A stretch of DNA of 64,000 nt from Nitrosomonas sp. (GCA_024281825.1 JAMWZY010000003.1:199026-263025); one strand, 5' to 3'; counted from the stretch's first letter, positions 8,062 to 17,867 are shown. Notes: a model not told the origin generated them from the letters alone. Numbers and translations: made by a program.

Positions 8062-9174
8062 ATGAGCATTAGTGCTATTGAAGAAATTATTGCCGACATC
8101 AAACTCGGCAAAATGGTGGTGCTGGTCGATGAAGAAGATCGCGAAAACGAAGGAGATCTCGTGCTTGCCGCAGATTTTGTCACACCCGCAGCCATTAATT
8201 TTATGGCAACACATGGTCGTGGGCTAATTTGCCTAACACTCACCGAAGAACATTGCAATCAACTAGATTTACCTTTGATGGTAACGACCAACCGGTCTCC
8301 TTTGGGAACCAACTTTACCCTCTCCATTGAAGCAGCCGAAGGCGTGACTACAGGAATTTCTGCTGCAGACCGTGCCAGAACCGTACAAGTGGCTGTACAA
8401 AAAAATGCCAAGCCCAAAGATCTTGTACAACCGGGACACATTTTTCCTCTCATGGCGCAAAAGGGCGGTGTTTTAGTGCGTGCGGGTCACACTGAGGCTG
8501 GTTGTGATTTGGCCAGAATGGCTGGCCTCACTGCGGCTTCGGTGATCTGTGAAATCCTGAAAGAAGACGGCAACATGGCAAGAATGCCCGATCTAATCAC
8601 CTTTGCTCACAAGCATCAACTTAAGATTGGCACCATCGCCGATTTGATTCAACACCGCAACCAAACTGAATGTCTGGTCACACGTGTTGCTGAGCGTCCC
8701 ATTCAAACGCTACATGGGCCATTTCAATTAATTGCGTACCGGGATGATATCTCGCATTTAACACACTTGGCATTGGTCAAAGGCACCATAAACCCATCAC
8801 ATGAAACGCTGGTACGCGTACATGAACCATTGTCTGTCATTGATTTTCTCGATATTGAGGACGGCTCACATTCCTGGAATATCTACACTGCAATGAAAAT
8901 GATTGCTGAAGCAGGATGTGGTGTCATTGTTCTGATGCACCGCCGGGATGATCCGATAAAACTAGCCGAGCGCGTTGAATCGAAAGATGAACACCCTCAA
9001 TCTTTCAGTAATAAAATGGATTTACGTCATCATGGAATTGGCGCGCAAATACTCAAAGATCTGAATGTTGGAAAAATGCGCTTGATGGCGACTCCCCGGA
9101 AAATGCCCAGTGTGACTGGATTCGGTTTAGAAGTTTCCAGTTACGTGGAAATTCATAGCAAAGATAACCTTTGA
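8062..9174 (+). CDS. ribBA: 3,4-dihydroxy-2-butanone-4-phosphate synthase with degenerate GTP cyclohydrolase II domain
   Basis: The N-terminal domain (about residues 1-200) makes the four-carbon riboflavin precursor from ribulose 5-phosphate. Its motifs are intact: [11 protein letters not shown] for metal and substrate binding, HGRGLICL, and [14 protein letters not shown]. The C-terminal domain (about 205-365) is homologous to GTP cyclohydrolase II but appears inactive: where active enzymes have HSEC, TGD and RCDCG zinc and catalytic residues, this protein reads [18 protein letters not shown], and the HRQEGRGIGL segment is [14 protein letters not shown]. It should therefore supply only the butanone phosphate; a separate RibA is needed for the GTP branch. 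A similar degenerate tail is known in other betaproteobacteria. It sits 28 bases after ribE. Confidence 0.92.
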   Translation: MSISAIEEIIADIKLGKMVVLVDEEDRENEGDLVLAADFVTPAAINFMATHGRGLICLTLTEEHCNQLDLPLMVTTNRSPLGTNFTLSIEAAEGVTTGISAADRARTVQVAVQKNAKPKDLVQPGHIFPLMAQKGGVLVRAGHTEAGCDLARMAGLTAASVICEILKEDGNMARMPDLITFAHKHQLKIGTIADLIQHRNQTECLVTRVAERPIQTLHGPFQLIAYRDDISHLTHLALVKGTINPSHETLVRVHEPLSVIDFLDIEDGSHSWNIYTAMKMIAEAGCGVIVLMHRRDDPIKLAERVESKDEHPQSFSNKMDLRHHGIGAQILKDLNVGKMRLMATPRKMPSVTGFGLEVSSYVEIHSKDNL

Positions 9175-9235
9175 TTGATGCTGAAAGGACTATAATGGCA
9201 GCAAGTACCAACACACTGCAACTTAAGGAGCAAAC

Positions 9236-9721
9236 ATGCCTTTTTACGATGACATTCCCGAAATTGAACCTACTTTAGAAGGTAGCGATTTACGCATGGG
9301 TATTGTCATGAGCCGCTTTAACTCGGACATTGGTGAAGGATTGCTGAGCGCCTGTATTACCGAGCTTAGAAGCCATGGCGTGCAAAACCACAACATATTG
9401 CTTGCAACAGTACCCGGTGCCTTGGAGATTCCTTTAACGCTTAAACGCATTGCCCTAACCAATCAATTCGACGCGTTCATTGCGCTCGGTGCAGTGATTC
9501 GGGGTGACACTTATCATTTCGAAATCGTAGCGGATGAGTCTGCCAGAGGTTTGATGTCAGTACAACTGGAAATAGAAATCCCTATTGCCAACGGAATTCT
9601 CACTACCGACAACGAAGATCAAGCGATTGCACGTATGTATGAAAAAGGCACGGAGGCTGCAAAAGCTGCATTAGAGATGGCTAATTTGCAAATCAAGATT
9701 GACGAATTGCCTTATGAATAG
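9236..9721 (+). CDS. ribH: 6,7-dimethyl-8-ribityllumazine synthase
   Basis: It condenses the pyrimidinedione with 3,4-dihydroxy-2-butanone 4-phosphate to lumazine, the substrate of RibE. The 161-residue protein has the family's VMSRFNSDI near the N-terminus (pyrimidine binding), [27 protein letters not shown] with the catalytic His in the middle, and [12 protein letters not shown] towards the end. A strong TAAGGAG lies just before ATG 9236. The 3' end overlaps the start of nusB, so the two are translationally coupled. The protein should form a pentamer or a larger capsid-like assembly. Confidence 0.95.
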   Translation: MPFYDDIPEIEPTLEGSDLRMGIVMSRFNSDIGEGLLSACITELRSHGVQNHNILLATVPGALEIPLTLKRIALTNQFDAFIALGAVIRGDTYHFEIVADESARGLMSVQLEIEIPIANGILTTDNEDQAIARMYEKGTEAAKAALEMANLQIKIDELPYE

Positions 9722-10220
9722 CTTGCAATCGGAGTCAACCACTAACAAAAGCAACAAAGTCGAAAAACCGAAAAGCCGCCGCAGAATCGCACGTGAGTTT
9801 GTAGTCCAGGGTTTGTATCAGTGGAAAGTTACCGGTGAAAGCTCGAATTTCATTGAACAACAGTTACGCGAATCTCCAGAATTCACTCATGTCGATGAAA
9901 AACACTTTTCTAAAGCGCTACAAGGCGCAATTGAGAACTTTGAACTACTGAATACACATATTGAACCGTGCATAGATCGTGCCTTGCATGAACTGAGCCC
10001 GGTAGAATTTGCTATTTTGTTGCTAGGTGCTTATGAATTATTGTATCACCCGGAGATTCCTTACAAAGCAATCATCAATGAAGCCATTGAATTAGCAAGA
10101 ACTTATGGCGGCATTGATGGGCATAAGTATGTCAATGGGGTGTTAGACAAATTAGCGATTAAACAACGTGCCGTAGAAATAGCCGCGCAGAAATTGGAAA
10201 AGAAACAGACACTCGTTTAA
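9714..10220 (+). CDS. nusB: Transcription antitermination protein NusB
   Basis: NusB binds rRNA boxA with NusE (S10) and keeps RNA polymerase processive across rrn operons; two matching boxA sites occur in this window at 61804 and 59760. The protein is about 168 residues, all alpha. After a polar, basic N-terminal tail, [16 protein letters not shown] marks the first helix, and [17 protein letters not shown] plus [11 protein letters not shown] match the conserved C-terminal half. ATG 9714 overlaps the ribH stop, the common ribH-nusB arrangement; an upstream in-frame TTG (9699) is less likely. The gene next downstream, thiL, starts five bases after the stop. Confidence 0.95.
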   Translation: MNSLQSESTTNKSNKVEKPKSRRRIAREFVVQGLYQWKVTGESSNFIEQQLRESPEFTHVDEKHFSKALQGAIENFELLNTHIEPCIDRALHELSPVEFAILLLGAYELLYHPEIPYKAIINEAIELARTYGGIDGHKYVNGVLDKLAIKQRAVEIAAQKLEKKQTLV

Positions 10221-10225
10221 TCCCA

Positions 10226-11197
10226 GTGATTTCAGAATTCGACATTATCGATCGCTTTTTCCAGAAGCCTACCTATAATGCGATCGTAGGAATCGGTGAT
10301 GATGCTGCCATTGTTCCAGCGTCACAACATATTGAATTTGCAATTTCAACCGATACGTTAGTATCCGGTAGACATTTCTTCCCAGATGTTGATCCGTACA
10401 AACTGGGCTACAAATCTTTAGCTGTTAATCTTTCCGACATGGCCGCAATGGGCGCCAGACCACGCTGGGCATTGCTTGCGTTAACATTACCCAAGAATCT
10501 GGTAGCGCATGATAATGCTTGGTTATCCGAGTTTAGCCAAGGCTTCTTTGATTTGGCAAGCACCTATCAAGTCGAATTAATCGGTGGCGATACGACTGCC
10601 GGACCTTTGAATATTAACGTGCAAATCATTGGTGAAGTCATGCGGGGCAAAGCCCTTCGCCGTAATAATGCGCAAGCGGGTGATGATATTTGGGTATCCG
10701 GTCAGTTAGGCAACGCAGCACTGGCATTGAAGCATGAATTACGACAGATCACCTTAACACCCGAAGAACTTTCGCAGTGTTTACCTGCATTGCTCATGCC
10801 CTCAGCCCGGATTGAATTAGGGCAACGGTTAGTTAATCTGGCGCACAGTGCTATTGATATTTCCGACGGATTGGTAGCCGATTTGGGACATATTTTAGAA
10901 AATTCTGCAACAGCCGCGTGCATTAATCTCCACGATATTCCTTGCTTACCAATTATCAAAAGAAATCTGTCGCAGCCGCGACTAAGGGAGTGCCTATTAT
11001 CAGGCGGCGATGACTATGAGCTGTGCTTTACCGCACCTGAAAAAAACCGTGACGCAATTGAGTTGCTCGGAAAAGAGTTAAATCTACCGCTCACACGTAT
11101 CGGTAAAATTCTGACAGGGCATCAATTAATCATTAAAGACCATCAAGGAAAGTTAATTTTACCGGACACCAAGGGATATGACCACTTTATTGCCTAA
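10226..11197 (+). CDS. thiL: Thiamine-monophosphate kinase
   Basis: ThiL phosphorylates thiamine monophosphate to the active cofactor thiamine diphosphate. The 323-residue protein belongs to the PurM/AIR-synthase-like ATP-binding family. Visible motifs: EFDIIDRFF at the start, GIGDDAAIV for ATP and magnesium, VNLSDMAAMGARP, GGDTTAGPLNI, and DISDGLVADLGHI, followed by GGDDYELCFT near the end. The start is GTG 10226, which gives the usual N-terminus. The gene begins five bases after nusB and overlaps pgpA by 20 bases, so all three are likely in one transcript. Confidence 0.95.
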   Translation: MISEFDIIDRFFQKPTYNAIVGIGDDAAIVPASQHIEFAISTDTLVSGRHFFPDVDPYKLGYKSLAVNLSDMAAMGARPRWALLALTLPKNLVAHDNAWLSEFSQGFFDLASTYQVELIGGDTTAGPLNINVQIIGEVMRGKALRRNNAQAGDDIWVSGQLGNAALALKHELRQITLTPEELSQCLPALLMPSARIELGQRLVNLAHSAIDISDGLVADLGHILENSATAACINLHDIPCLPIIKRNLSQPRLRECLLSGGDDYELCFTAPEKNRDAIELLGKELNLPLTRIGKILTGHQLIIKDHQGKLILPDTKGYDHFIA

Positions 11198-11717
11198 CAC
11201 TGAGCAGCATTCGCCGGCTTTCAAACCCAGTTTAGCGCTAGCTTATAGTCACCCAGCTTTTTTCATTGCTTTTTCTGGCGGCGTAGGTTTATTCCCACTG
11301 GCACCGGGTACGATAGGGACTTTGATCGCATTTCCTTTATTTTGGCTAATCAATGAATTACTTTCCCCAGTATATTTTTTATTAGTCATTGATATGATGT
11401 TTATCATCGGTATCTGGGCATGTGGCCTGACGGGTAAAGTATTAGGCGATCCGGATCATGGCAGCATGGTATGGGATGAAACCGTAGCATTTCTGTTAGT
11501 GCTTTTTTTCATTCCTGATGAATGGCAGTGGCAATTAGCTGCTTTTATCTTGTTCCGTTTCTTCGATATCGCAAAACCCAATCCAATCCGTTACTTCGAT
11601 CAACACTTACATGCTGGTTTCGGTGTAATGTTTGACGATATTGTTGCCGCATTTCTGACCCTGCTATGTTTTGCTGGATGGAAAACTTGGATACTGCCGA
11701 TCATTGCTCTCAGTTAA
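11178..11717 (+). CDS. pgpA: Phosphatidylglycerophosphatase A
   Basis: PgpA dephosphorylates phosphatidylglycerophosphate to phosphatidylglycerol at the inner membrane. The 179-residue protein has the family's early GGVGLFPLAPGTIGTL, several hydrophobic helices and WDETVAFLLVLFF, where the Asp and Glu are conserved catalytic or metal-binding positions. RFFDIAKPNPIRYFD and GFGVMFDDIVAA complete the pattern. It starts inside the end of thiL (20-base overlap) and is the last gene of the rib-nus-thi operon. A weak inverted repeat with a 20-base loop (about 11753-11784) lies downstream but is not convincing as a terminator. Confidence 0.93.
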   Translation: MTTLLPNTEQHSPAFKPSLALAYSHPAFFIAFSGGVGLFPLAPGTIGTLIAFPLFWLINELLSPVYFLLVIDMMFIIGIWACGLTGKVLGDPDHGSMVWDETVAFLLVLFFIPDEWQWQLAAFILFRFFDIAKPNPIRYFDQHLHAGFGVMFDDIVAAFLTLLCFAGWKTWILPIIALS

Positions 11718-11809
11718 ACTGTCAGAACGATTGAAATACATCACACAGTAACACCGGGCCAGCGCAGATGCACACCAACCCGGTATCCGCATACATCCAA
11801 CAAAAGTAC

Positions 11810-12490
11810 TTATTGTTGAGGTGGTGCTACTGGCGTTCCACTCGGTGGTGGTTGAATTTCTGAAACAAAAATTTCCACCCTACGGTTAATTGCTCGATTC
11901 GCAGGTGTGTCATTAGCTGCGACAGGTTCACGAGAGCCTCTCCCGTCAATTTGGATACGGTTGATTGCAACACCACGCCCTACCAAATAATCGCGCGTAC
12001 TGGAAGCACGATTAACCGATAAAGGATTATTAACCGCATCACTGCCGGTGTTATCCGTATGGCCGATAATCGTCACCACGGTATTGGGATTATTGTTCAA
12101 GCTAGTGGCAAAGCTATCCAGTATCGGTTGTAGATTCGGTTTAATATTCGACTTTCCTGAATCAAAAGAAATATCACTAGGAATATTGAGTTTAAGGCGA
12201 TTGTCCACGGTTTTAGAAACTTCCACACCCGTACCAGCGGTAGCCGCTTCCATTTGTTTTTTTTGCTCCTCCATCTTTTGCGACCACAGGTAACCAGCAC
12301 CAGCGCCCAGAATAGCACCAGAACCTGCGCCAATTGCAGCGCCTTCTCCACCACCTATAATTGCACCTAGCGCAGCGCCAGCACCTGCTCCCAAAGCACT
12401 CCCCGTCAGCGCTCCTGATTGTGTGCCGCTCATCGAAGCGCATCCAGTTAGCGATAGCAAAACAAGTGCCGTCAAAATCCTTCTTTCCAT
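11810..12490 (-). CDS. OmpA-family lipoprotein with glycine-zipper segment
   Basis: This roughly 226-residue protein begins with a lipoprotein signal ending LLSLTGCAS (Cys17), then a glycine/alanine-rich glycine-zipper stretch (residues about 25-70) of the kind that inserts into or packs against membranes. The C-terminal half is an OmpA-like peptidoglycan-binding domain: FDSGKSNIKPNLQ, TIIGHTDNTGSDAVN, and a closing NRAINRRVEIFV with the diaminopimelate-binding Asp and Arg. It probably ties the outer membrane to the cell wall. ATG 12490 was chosen because AAGGAG lies 8 bases upstream; a longer frame to 12550 lacks such a site. It follows mutL on the minus strand but is likely transcribed separately. 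Confidence 0.85.
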   Translation of the reverse strand: MERRILTALVLLSLTGCASMSGTQSGALTGSALGAGAGAALGAIIGGGEGAAIGAGSGAILGAGAGYLWSQKMEEQKKQMEAATAGTGVEVSKTVDNRLKLNIPSDISFDSGKSNIKPNLQPILDSFATSLNNNPNTVVTIIGHTDNTGSDAVNNPLSVNRASSTRDYLVGRGVAINRIQIDGRGSREPVAANDTPANRAINRRVEIFVSEIQPPPSGTPVAPPQQ

Positions 12491-12574
12491 GCAATATCTC
12501 CTTAGATAAGTAATAAAAACATACTCTAACAGAAGAAACAAGAAACTCAACCTTTGTCTTTTAAATTGAGTCCC

Positions 12575-14419
12575 TTACTTCCCACGCATAAACATTTTAT
12601 CCAACTCAGTTATGGTAATTTCAAACCAAGTAGGCCGACCATGATTACATTGATCCGCACGCTCGGTTACTTCCATTTCACGCAGCAACTGATTCATTTC
12701 TTCGATGGTAAGTTTCCGATTAGCACGAACGGCGCCATGGCAAGCCATTGTCGCCAAAGTTTCATTACGTCTGGCAGTTAATACTTGACTCGCACCATAG
12801 TCCTCAATTTCTTTTAATAGATCATGAGCAAGTTGCACGATATCGGCATCATTCAGTATTGCGGGAATTTTACGAACAACCAAGGCTGCAGGAGAAAACG
12901 GCGCTATCTCAAAACCCAATTGATCAAACAAATCAGTATGTTCTTCAATCAAACTCATTTCAATGCTACTGGCATGAAATGTAATCGGAATCAATAAAGA
13001 TTGTGTTGGCACCACCTGCTGATCAAATATATTCTTAAGTTTCTCGTACATGATACGCTCATGTGCCGCATGCATATCGACCACAACGAGTCCCTGTTCA
13101 TTCTGAGCCAGAATGTAGATTCCTTGCAATTGTCCCAATGCAAAACCCAGTGAAAAACTTTTCTTTTTTACTGAAGCGATGAGTGGATTTAATTTGGTCG
13201 TGGTCTTTGTTTCGCTTGCTAATTTAGCTTTTTCACCCAAGTACAATGATGAATCAGATGATCGGGTATCGTATATCGATTGATACATTGACTCCGGTTG
13301 AAATAGTTGGCGCGGCCTATTGTCATTGCGCGGCAATGGGTAATTTGACAGTGAACGAACATGGCTTGTACTACTGACATTTCGATTCTCGAAACTGATC
13401 GCAGCATCAACATTCTGTTTTTTTTGTGGGTCTGGCGCTGATAGCGCTTTATTAATTGCGTGGAAAATAAATTGATGTACCGCGCGGGCTTCACGAAACC
13501 GCACTTCGGTTTTAGTGGGATGCACGTTCACGTCGACACTTTCCGGATCAATTTCCAAAAACAATACAAAAGCTGGATAACGATCAAGATGCAAGATATC
13601 GCGATAAGCTTCACGTAAAGCATGAGAAATCAGCTTATCGCTGACAAAACGCTTATTTACGAAAAAATATTGCGCTTCCCTGGAAGAACGCGCATAGGCT
13701 GGTAATGCCACCATGCCCTGCAACTGAATTGCCTCGGATTTTTCATCCACCCAAACGGCATATTGTGCAAACTCTTCCCCGAGTATCGCAGTGATCCGCT
13801 GCGCAGGCGTTGCGGGATGCAGCAAACGCCGTATTTTGCCATTATGCTGCAAGGAAAATTCTACCGATGGCGCAGACAATGCTATGCGTTTAAAAACTTC
13901 ATCGCAATGAGAAAATTCTGTTGCTTCAGATTTGAGAAATTTCCGTCGCGCGGGAATATTGAAAAATAATTCATTGATGGTTAACGTAGTACCGATGGAC
14001 AGCGAGGAGGGTGTCGCTGGTGAAACCAAACTACCGTCTACATGAACCTGCCAAGCATAGTCACCCCCATGTTGGCAACTTGCTAGCGTCAAACGTGAAA
14101 CGGCTGCAATACTTGCCAGCGCTTCACCACGAAAACCTAAGCTGGCAATCCTATGCAAATCATCCAAGGTGCTAATTTTGCTAGTGCTATGGCGCGTTAA
14201 CGCCAGAGCTAGCTCATCTTTTGCGATGCCAATCCCATTATCAACTACGCGGATCTGCTTAACCCCACCTTGTAACAGTTGCACATAGATTTTCTGAGCC
14301 CCCGCATCCAGGCTATTTTCCAGAATCTCTTTCAATACCGAAGCCGGGCGTTCGACAACTTCGCCGGCCGCAATCTGATTGATTAACAAATCGGGTAACA
14401 GCTTAATGCTAGCCATCAA
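12575..14419 (-). CDS. mutL: DNA mismatch repair protein MutL
   Basis: MutL couples mismatch recognition by MutS to strand incision. The 614-residue protein has the GHKL ATPase N-terminal domain: EILENSLDAGA, DNGIGI, and LGFRGEALASI (about residues 31-105), with a KRFVSDKL segment and the VDVNVHPTKTEVRF motif. After a low-complexity linker (about 335-425), the C-terminal dimerisation domain carries DMHAAHERIMYE (448-459), which fits the D-x-H-A-x2-E-x4-E endonuclease signature absent from E. coli MutL. ACHGAVRA and CNHGRP near the end are the matching metal-site elements. The protein is therefore probably itself a nickase, as in species without MutH. ATG pairs at 14419 and 14416; either may be used. 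Confidence 0.95.
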   Translation of the reverse strand: MMASIKLLPDLLINQIAAGEVVERPASVLKEILENSLDAGAQKIYVQLLQGGVKQIRVVDNGIGIAKDELALALTRHSTSKISTLDDLHRIASLGFRGEALASIAAVSRLTLASCQHGGDYAWQVHVDGSLVSPATPSSLSIGTTLTINELFFNIPARRKFLKSEATEFSHCDEVFKRIALSAPSVEFSLQHNGKIRRLLHPATPAQRITAILGEEFAQYAVWVDEKSEAIQLQGMVALPAYARSSREAQYFFVNKRFVSDKLISHALREAYRDILHLDRYPAFVLFLEIDPESVDVNVHPTKTEVRFREARAVHQFIFHAINKALSAPDPQKKQNVDAAISFENRNVSSTSHVRSLSNYPLPRNDNRPRQLFQPESMYQSIYDTRSSDSSLYLGEKAKLASETKTTTKLNPLIASVKKKSFSLGFALGQLQGIYILAQNEQGLVVVDMHAAHERIMYEKLKNIFDQQVVPTQSLLIPITFHASSIEMSLIEEHTDLFDQLGFEIAPFSPAALVVRKIPAILNDADIVQLAHDLLKEIEDYGASQVLTARRNETLATMACHGAVRANRKLTIEEMNQLLREMEVTERADQCNHGRPTWFEITITELDKMFMRGK

Positions 14420-14491
14420 AAAATAGTGCCGCTATCCATATACAGCTACAAAGAAGCAACATGCTTCGTTGAACATGTGATTAAATGAATT

Positions 14492-14515
14492 GTGGGTGAG
14501 CGCATGCTCACCCAC
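14492..14515 (-). terminator. Hairpin downstream of the EF-hand gene
   Basis: A perfect 10-base stem, GTGGGTGAGC / GCTCACCCAC, with loop GCAT. It lies between the 3' end of the EF-hand gene and the 5' end of mutL, both on the minus strand. No T tract follows, so termination is probable but not certain. Confidence 0.5.
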
Positions 14516-14597
14516 TCTGAGGTTCCGGAAAATTAAATTGACTTGTTCTGCGAAGCAATTGCCAATGCTGTTCTTACTTCATGTTGAAATAAAAATG

Positions 14598-15026
14598 CTA
14601 TTTGCTTTTTTCTTTGCCGTGATCAGGATGCTTATGATCACTCTCGCCGTGATGGTCATGATTACTTTTGCCATGTTTACCATGCATTTGATCCATCATA
14701 TGATGCATTTCTGATTCATCTAAGAAGCCATCTTTATTCGTATCCATAGCTGCAAACATGTCTTCATGATGCTTAATGAATTCCTCTTTGCTGATTTTAT
14801 TGTCTTTGTTGAGATCGACCATCGACATTTTCTGACTACATTGCTCATGATGGCTAGAAGAACTGTCAGATTTTGCATGACTGTGTTGGTGATTGCCAGA
14901 ATGCTTATGTTCGTGTGGCTTTGATGATGCAGATCCTTTGTCGGATTCAGCGGAAAAAGTAGTACCAGAGGCTAGGAAAAAACTACAAAAAATAACTAAA
15001 AACAACGCACTGTGCTTCTTGAGCAT
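14598..15026 (-). CDS. Secreted histidine-rich EF-hand protein
   Basis: The 142-residue product has a signal peptide (about residues 1-26, ending TTFSAES) and is rich in His, Ser and Lys. Two EF-hand loops are visible: DLNKDNKISKEE (residues about 73-84) and DTNKDGFLDESE (about 95-106), each with Asp/Asn ligands at positions 1, 3, 5 and a Glu at 12, so calcium binding is expected. Clusters such as HEHKHSGNHQHSHAK before the loops and HHGESDHKHPDHG after could bind copper, nickel or zinc. The likely location is the periplasm. Function is unknown: metal buffering or calcium sensing are possible. Confidence 0.7.
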   Translation of the reverse strand: MLKKHSALFLVIFCSFFLASGTTFSAESDKGSASSKPHEHKHSGNHQHSHAKSDSSSSHHEQCSQKMSMVDLNKDNKISKEEFIKHHEDMFAAMDTNKDGFLDESEMHHMMDQMHGKHGKSNHDHHGESDHKHPDHGKEKSK

Positions 15027-15451
15027 GATGTTACCCTTTAATAAAAAGAAACAATGTTATGAGAAAAATAGCACCTAAAAAACTAAAGCATTTGTCCAGT
15101 GTAGCGTCTCAAAACAATTCTTACAACATGGGTCAATTATTGTTAAGTGAGCGAACAAAAACTTTAAACTGCATACATTGGAAAAGATATCTATTCAAGT
15201 AGTTCTGTTCAGAATGAATTAAAAATGAAACAAAAAGCAACTTGAGTTCGTCAATATAGAATCCTTTTGATATGAGAAAATAACAAACCGATAGCAGCAG
15301 ATCTAGAACACTTTGTTTAATAGAAACAAAAAACAATGCCTGATATTAGTACCGATGATAAAGCGCCTGTTTTTTTATTGTGCCATGATTGAATGAAATA
15401 ATACTGTTTAACCACCACTACGTAACACAATCAACTTTAAGTGAAATTTAT
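15027..15451. other. AT-rich intergenic stretch without a recognised gene
   Basis: This 425-base stretch lies between the divergent EF-hand and S49 peptidase genes. Short frames in it show no similarity pattern. It should hold both promoters. The peptidase frame opens at TTG 15391, but no ribosome site supports using it. Confidence 0.4.
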
Positions 15452-16405
15452 ATGAACGAATCAGAACTAAAAAATAAACCAGATAATTGGGAGAGAAGTT
15501 TAGTGGAAAATCTTGCATTGTCGTCTTTGCGAGAACAACGCCGTAGCCGCTCATGGGGTATATTTTTTAAGATCCTAATTTTTCTCTATCTTTTTATAAT
15601 TCTTTTTGCTGCGCTCGGTTGGATCGAGGAAGGCACCGTACGATTGCCTGACAATCATACAGCCCTCATCGAGCTAAAAGGAGTGATTGCTGCTGATACC
15701 ATGAGTAGCGCAGAAAAAATCATCACAAGCCTGCATGCAGCATTCAAAGACAAAAATACTAAAGGTGTCGTACTACGCATTAACAGCCCTGGAGGCAGTC
15801 CTGTTCAGGCCGGTTATATCAATGATGAAATCCGCAGACTACGTATTAAATATCCTGACACACCACTTTATGCTGTCATTTCTGATATCTGCGCCTCTGG
15901 AGGCTATTACGTTGCAGTGGCCGCGGACAAGATTTTTGTCGACAAAGCCAGTTTAGTTGGCTCAGTAGGTGTTCTTATGGATGGGTTCGGCTTCTCTGGA
16001 ACATTGGAAAAATTGGGTGTTGAAAGACGATTACTAACTTCAGGAGAAAACAAGGGATTTCTCGATCCTTTTTCACCGCTTGACCCAACACAAAGAAAAT
16101 ATGCCGAATCACTATTGAAAGAAATTCATGAACAGTTTATTACTGTGGTCAAACAAGGCAGGGGTGAACGTTTAGGGAATCATCCTGAAATATTCAGCGG
16201 TGTTGTATGGACTGGAGAAAAAAGTATCGAACTCGGCGTAGCCGATGCCCTCGGTAGCGCAGAATATGTCGCTCGGGAAATTATCCAAGCTGAGACACTG
16301 ATAGATTATAGCCCACGAGAAGGTTTCTCCGATTTTTTCAGTAGACAACGTTTTGGACAAGTCATGATGGAATTCTTATCTCGGTCTGAATGGTTTCTAA
16401 AATAA
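15452..16405 (+). CDS. sppA: S49 family signal peptide peptidase (SppA 36-kDa type)
   Basis: This membrane-bound serine protease degrades cleaved signal peptides. From ATG 15452 it is about 317 residues, the length of the short single-domain SppA proteins. A cytoplasmic basic tail leads into one transmembrane helix (about residues 40-60). The domain has VVLRINSPGGSP, the nucleophile motif ICASGGYYVA, SLVGSVGVL, and TSGENKGFLDPFSPL carrying the lysine of the Ser-Lys dyad. An in-frame TTG at 15389 would add 21 residues; ATG 15452 gives the usual N-terminus, though its ribosome site is weak. It is a single-gene unit with its own hairpin terminator. Confidence 0.88.
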   Translation: MNESELKNKPDNWERSLVENLALSSLREQRRSRSWGIFFKILIFLYLFIILFAALGWIEEGTVRLPDNHTALIELKGVIAADTMSSAEKIITSLHAAFKDKNTKGVVLRINSPGGSPVQAGYINDEIRRLRIKYPDTPLYAVISDICASGGYYVAVAADKIFVDKASLVGSVGVLMDGFGFSGTLEKLGVERRLLTSGENKGFLDPFSPLDPTQRKYAESLLKEIHEQFITVVKQGRGERLGNHPEIFSGVVWTGEKSIELGVADALGSAEYVAREIIQAETLIDYSPREGFSDFFSRQRFGQVMMEFLSRSEWFLK

Positions 16406-16445
16406 CAATATGGATAGCTGCAATAACTCAGCTATCCATATTGTT
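16404..16445 (+). terminator. Long hairpin after the S49 peptidase gene
   Basis: A perfect 17-base stem, AACAATATGGATAGCTG with its complement, and an 8-base loop; it begins within the stop codon region. No long T run follows, but the position suggests a transcription or mRNA-stability end. Confidence 0.65.
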
Positions 16446-16619
16446 TACTGTATCGACTGACGGCCATTCACTTCATGATGTAATGCCATCTTACGAATCA
16501 AATGATGCATTCTACAAAAATACCATCCAATTGATATCTCCTAAACAGTCAGTTTATTTGTTATAGCGCATACAATTGTGGCAAACTGCACAGGTATATT
16601 ACTGTGAGCATACTATTTC

Positions 16620-17867
16620 GTGTTTCTATATGAATTCTTCATTGGCTTACGTTACTTACGGGCCAAAAAACGCAATCATTTCATTTCATTTATTTCTTTG
16701 ATCTCTTTAATGGGGATCACTTTGGGAATGGTTGCGTTGATAACCGTCATGTCGGTCATGAATGGCTTCCAGAAAGAAATCCGGGCTCGCATCTTAGGCG
16801 TTGCTTCACATGTGCAGATTGGCAGCATCTCTGGTCATTTAGAACATTGGCAACAAACATCGGAAGAAGCCACTAAACACCCGGCTGTAGTAGCAGCGGC
16901 ACCTTATATTGCTGGACAGGGTATGTTATCCCACAACCAGGCGGTACAAGGTGTGATGGTACGTGGCATTCTACCGGCTACGGAAGACAAGGTCGCAGAT
17001 TTTTCCAAAACGATGGTAGCCGGGACTCTAGAAGACTTGGAACCCGGTAAGTTTGGCATTATCATCGGGGCGGATTTGGCGCGCACATTAGGGACTTTTG
17101 TAGACGACAAAATCGTACTCATTTCACCGCAAGGTCAAATGACGCCTGCGGGCATTTTGCCACGCTTGAAGCAATTTACTGTCGTGGGTATTTTTGAAGT
17201 CGGGCACTTCGAATATGACTCGGGTTTAGTGTTGATCCATCTTTTTGATGCCCAAAAACTTTATCGTATGGAAAACGATAGTGTTACGGGAGTACGATTA
17301 AAACTTGATGATTTATTTCAGGCTCCAAAAGTTGTCGAAGAGTTACCATCCATGCTCACCATTGACAGCTATATCACGGACTGGACCAAACAACACGCTA
17401 ATTATTTTCGCGCGATCCAAATTGAAAAACGCATGCTGTCGTTAATTCTCGCACTTATTATTGCCGTCGCGGCATTTAATATCGTATCGACACTCGTAAT
17501 GGCGGTAACCGACAAGCAATCGGATATCGCCATTCTAAGAACATTGGGCGCTAGTCCTCATAGCATCATGAAAATCTTCATCATACAGGGTACTTTTATT
17601 GGGGTTTTTGGCACCATACTGGGCGTTACGGGAGGTCTATTGCTGGCATATAATGTCGGCGAAGTTGTGGCCTTCATTGAATGGCTATTCAATGTACAAT
17701 TCCTATCCCGTGAAGTTTATTACATCAGTAAAATACCTACCGATCCCCAAATCGTTGATGTAATGACGGTCGCAATTACATCCTTTACACTCAGCTTATT
17801 GGCTACCCTATACCCCAGTTATCGTGCTTCCAAAGTAAATCCAGCAGAAGCGTTACGCTATGAATGA
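16620..17867 (+). CDS. lolC: Lipoprotein-releasing ABC transporter permease (LolC/LolE family)
   Basis: With LolD this permease extracts outer-membrane lipoproteins from the inner membrane and hands them to LolA. The 415-residue protein has the family opening [21 protein letters not shown], then a first transmembrane helix (about 25-48), a large periplasmic domain (about 50-265), and three C-terminal helices (about 270-400) with [14 protein letters not shown] between them and [18 protein letters not shown] at the end, the usual MacB/LolC signature. GTG 16620 is the start that matches the family. One permease gene is present instead of separate lolC and lolE, a LolF-like arrangement common outside enterics. 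It overlaps lolD by 8 bases. Confidence 0.92.
   Translation: MFLYEFFIGLRYLRAKKRNHFISFISLISLMGITLGMVALITVMSVMNGFQKEIRARILGVASHVQIGSISGHLEHWQQTSEEATKHPAVVAAAPYIAGQGMLSHNQAVQGVMVRGILPATEDKVADFSKTMVAGTLEDLEPGKFGIIIGADLARTLGTFVDDKIVLISPQGQMTPAGILPRLKQFTVVGIFEVGHFEYDSGLVLIHLFDAQKLYRMENDSVTGVRLKLDDLFQAPKVVEELPSMLTIDSYITDWTKQHANYFRAIQIEKRMLSLILALIIAVAAFNIVSTLVMAVTDKQSDIAILRTLGASPHSIMKIFIIQGTFIGVFGTILGVTGGLLLAYNVGEVVAFIEWLFNVQFLSREVYYISKIPTDPQIVDVMTVAITSFTLSLLATLYPSYRASKVNPAEALRYE

Noticed and set aside
15133-15336. 67-codon minus-strand frame between the EF-hand and S49 genes
   Set aside because: AT-rich, no ribosome site and no family pattern.
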